Notes under the pieces: generated by a model | Databases searched by the model: none | What the model saw: the letters and a program-made list of their open reading frames with translations, nothing else | What the model was told of the DNA's origin: nothing | Shown here: one piece after another, positions 4,066 to 5,916 of the stretch | How the letters are laid out: every line of letters starts with the position of its first letter | Numbering within the stretch: position 1 is the stretch's first letter | DNA from: an uncultured Thermomicrobiales bacterium | GTDB lineage: Bacteria; Chloroflexota; Chloroflexia; Thermomicrobiales; UBA6265 | Assembly: GCA_902806375.1 (NCBI GenBank) | Contig: CADCWK010000176.1 | Coordinates: 1 to 5,916 of the forward strand | Length of the DNA: 5,916 nt | Reading direction: 5' to 3' | Position numbers and translations under genes: made by a program

Positions 4066-5916
4066 CTAGCGCTCGACCGGGGCGCTGCGGTTCCAGTTGG
4101 CCACGTTCCAGAGGTTGAACTCGAACGCGCTGACGGCGACGTTGTCCTCATCGCCGTGGACCAGCGTGTTGTGGTGGCAGTACTTGTCCGCGGCGCGCTG
4201 AACCAGCGGCACAACCACCACGTCGTTGATCAGGATGTCGTTGGCCTGGATCAGCATCTGCCGGACCTCAGCGATGTCGGTCACCTCGCCGCTGCGCAGC
4301 CGCGCGATGATGGCGCTGTACTCGTCGTTGATGTAACGCTGGTTGTTGGAGCCATTCCAGCCGTTGGCGGCCTGCGCGATGTTGCTGCGATCCTCTTCGA
4401 CAGCCCACGCCTCCATGTACTCGATCGGGGTCGGGCTGGACGGGTTGTTGGTGTACATGTGGAAGTCGGTGTAGAAGTGGTTGAGGTTCTGCTCGTTACC
4501 CGGCGCCCCGTCGAAGAAGATGCCGGAGTCGGTCTGGGTGAGGTTGATCGAGAAGCCGATCCCCTCAAGGTTCTGCTTGACGACCTGCTGGGTCTTCTGG
4601 CGGACGGAGTTGATGGTCGTCTGGTACTGGAGCTCCAGCCGGAGGCCATCCTTCTCGCGGACATCGCCACTCATGACCCAGCCGGCGTCCTCGAGGACCT
4701 GGGCCGCTGCGTCGAGATCCTGCTCGTTGGTCGTGTTCTCGGACTCGACGGGCGGGATCCCCGTCAGGATGTTGCGGCCGGCGGTCTCACCCTCACCGGT
4801 GGGATCGTAGAACCGGGTGGCGATCAGTTCGCGGTCCACGGCGAGGGCGATGGCCTGTCGAACGGCAATGTCACTGAGGATCGGGTGCGGGTTCTCGTAC
4901 CAGGAGCGCTGGCCCTCGGGGCCGACGGCATCGGGATCCGAGAAGTTGAAGGCGAGGCGCTCTACCGAGGTGCCCGGGATCGACCGGAACACGCCCTGGC
5001 CGCCCTCGAGGGCTGCCTCGATGACCTCCGGCTCGACCTGCATGTTCCAGGCGTGGTCCCAGTCACCGGTCTGGAGGACGGACTGGGCGGCCGTCGCGGC
5101 CTCACCACCACCCTTGAGGTTCAGGCGGGCGAAAGCCGGCTTGTTCGGGTCGCGGAAGTTCGGGTTGGCGGCGTAGATGACCTGGTCGTTCGGGGCGAAG
5201 CTCTCGAGCACGAACGGGCCGGTCCCGAGGGGCACCACGTTCATGTCGTTGCCAGCCTCGACCCAGTGACGTGGGTGGATGTGACCGTTGGTGCCATTGG
5301 TGATCGGCACGTACCAGTTCAGGTTCGGCCCGGTGTAGGTGATCTGGACGGTCAGGTCGTCGACCGCGACGCACTCGGCGATGACGCCCCACACGTCGAG
5401 ATGGACGGAGTTGTTCTCCGGGTTGGTGATCCACTCCCAGGTGAAGACGACGTCGTCAGCCGTGAACGGCTCACCGTCCGACCAGGTGACGCCCTCCCTG
5501 AGGGTGAGGGTAACGCTGCTCAGGTCTGCGGCCAACTGGCCGTTCTCGACCGTCGGGATCTCGGCCAGGAGGTTCGGGTAGAGCGAACCATCCGGGAAGA
5601 ACCGCATCAGCGGCTCGTTGATGATGTCGGCGGCGATGAAGTCCTTGGTGCCGCTGGCGACGTGGGCGTTGAGCTGGGTAACGGCCTGCCAGAGGAGGAC
5701 CTTGAGCTCGCCGTCCTGACCGCGAGTCTTGCCCTCCATGCCGGCGGCAGGGGGCTCGCTCGTCGCGACGTCCTGCGGGTGCGGCGCGTAGGCGCTGGTT
5801 GTCTGGACATGGCGGACGAACCAGCTCAGCATCGTCAGGCCGACGCCGAGGGCGGCGCCCTGGGCGAGGAACTGGCGGCGGCTGATCTCGCCGCGGTTGA
5901 GCTGGTCGACCAGCGC
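4066..5916 (-). CDS. Family 5 ABC transporter substrate-binding protein, Tat-exported (5' end cut by right edge)
   Basis: The frame runs from the right edge to TAG at 4068-4066, 616 visible residues. The ATG at 5832 is internal: the frame continues upstream and encodes a twin-arginine signal, SRRQFLAQGAALGVGLTM at visible residues 12-29, preceded by LVDQLNRGEI. The protein is therefore exported folded. No lipobox Cys follows; SAYA at about 41-44 could be a signal peptidase site, or the leader could stay as an anchor. The body is the SBP_bac_5 (DppA/OppA-like) family: NEPLMRFFPDGSLYPNLLAEIP, LREGVTWSDGEPFTADDVVFTWEW, PLGTGPFVLESFAPNDQV, DIAVRQAIALAVDRELIA and AAQVLEDAGW in the usual order. It would bind a peptide, sugar or metal complex for an ABC importer; the ligand is not readable. 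No permease or ATPase gene follows, so it is the last gene of its unit or stands alone. Confidence 0.94.
   Translation of the reverse strand, partial: ALVDQLNRGEISRRQFLAQGAALGVGLTMLSWFVRHVQTTSAYAPHPQDVATSEPPAAGMEGKTRGQDGELKVLLWQAVTQLNAHVASGTKDFIAADIINEPLMRFFPDGSLYPNLLAEIPTVENGQLAADLSSVTLTLREGVTWSDGEPFTADDVVFTWEWITNPENNSVHLDVWGVIAECVAVDDLTVQITYTGPNLNWYVPITNGTNGHIHPRHWVEAGNDMNVVPLGTGPFVLESFAPNDQVIYAANPNFRDPNKPAFARLNLKGGGEAATAAQSVLQTGDWDHAWNMQVEPEVIEAALEGGQGVFRSIPGTSVERLAFNFSDPDAVGPEGQRSWYENPHPILSDIAVRQAIALAVDRELIATRFYDPTGEGETAGRNILTGIPPVESENTTNEQDLDAAAQVLEDAGWVMSGDVREKDGLRLELQYQTTINSVRQKTQQVVKQNLEGIGFSINLTQTDSGIFFDGAPGNEQNLNHFYTDFHMYTNNPSSPTPIEYMEAWAVEEDRSNIAQAANGWNGSNNQRYINDEYSAIIARLRSGEVTDIAEVRQMLIQANDILINDVVVVPLVQRAADKYCHHNTLVHGDEDNVAVSAFEFNLWNVANWNRSAPVER

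Noticed and set aside
5830..5832. ATG at 5832 as the start of the binding protein
   Set aside because: The frame stays open to the edge and encodes a textbook twin-arginine leader upstream of this Met.

Overview
The window is high-GC bacterial DNA with dense ORF shadowing on both strands. The protein styles (a Tat-exported family 5 solute-binding protein whose leader reads like the 'LVDQLNRGEISRRQFL' type, a bacterial topoisomerase IB, and a TetR/SDR/NTF2-like group) fit a Chloroflexota lineage of the Thermomicrobia type best. An actinobacterium is the main alternative. This placement is inference from protein flavour, not from a marker gene.

Layout, left to right. (1) Positions 1-418, minus strand: the first 139 codons of a type IB DNA topoisomerase, cut by the left edge. 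(2) Positions 419-728: a non-coding gap with a bulged stem-loop that may terminate the next gene. (3) Positions 729-1457, minus: a TetR-family repressor. (4) Positions 1458-1647: a divergent control region with a consensus-like plus-strand promoter (TTGACA, 17 bp, extended -10), three TCGATA repeats about two helical turns apart, and several inverted repeats. (5) Positions 1648-2415 and 2532-3305, plus: two tandem classical short-chain dehydrogenases/reductases (SDRs), about two thirds identical by hand alignment and separated by a strong stem-loop. (6) Positions 3306-3619: a gap with a compact hairpin just after the second SDR. (7) Positions 3620-3964, plus: a 114-residue NTF2/SnoaL-like protein with a strong ribosome binding site. 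(8) Positions 3982-4027: a perfect 21-bp stem with a 4-nt loop, serving as a shared terminator for convergent genes. (9) Positions 4066-5916, minus: a family 5 (peptide/nickel type) ABC transporter binding protein with a Tat signal, cut by the right edge.

How the genes may work together: the TetR protein probably represses the divergent SDR pair by binding the repeats over the SDR promoter, and is relieved by an unknown small ligand, perhaps a carbonyl or alcohol substrate of the SDRs. The NTF2-like protein could act on the same compound or simply be a neighbour. The topoisomerase and the binding protein look unrelated to this module. The most notable points are unusual active-site residues in the SDRs (Gln at the tetrad Asn position in both copies; Thr at the catalytic Ser position in the second) and the architecture of the control region. 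I saw no mobile element, CRISPR array, tRNA or rRNA.
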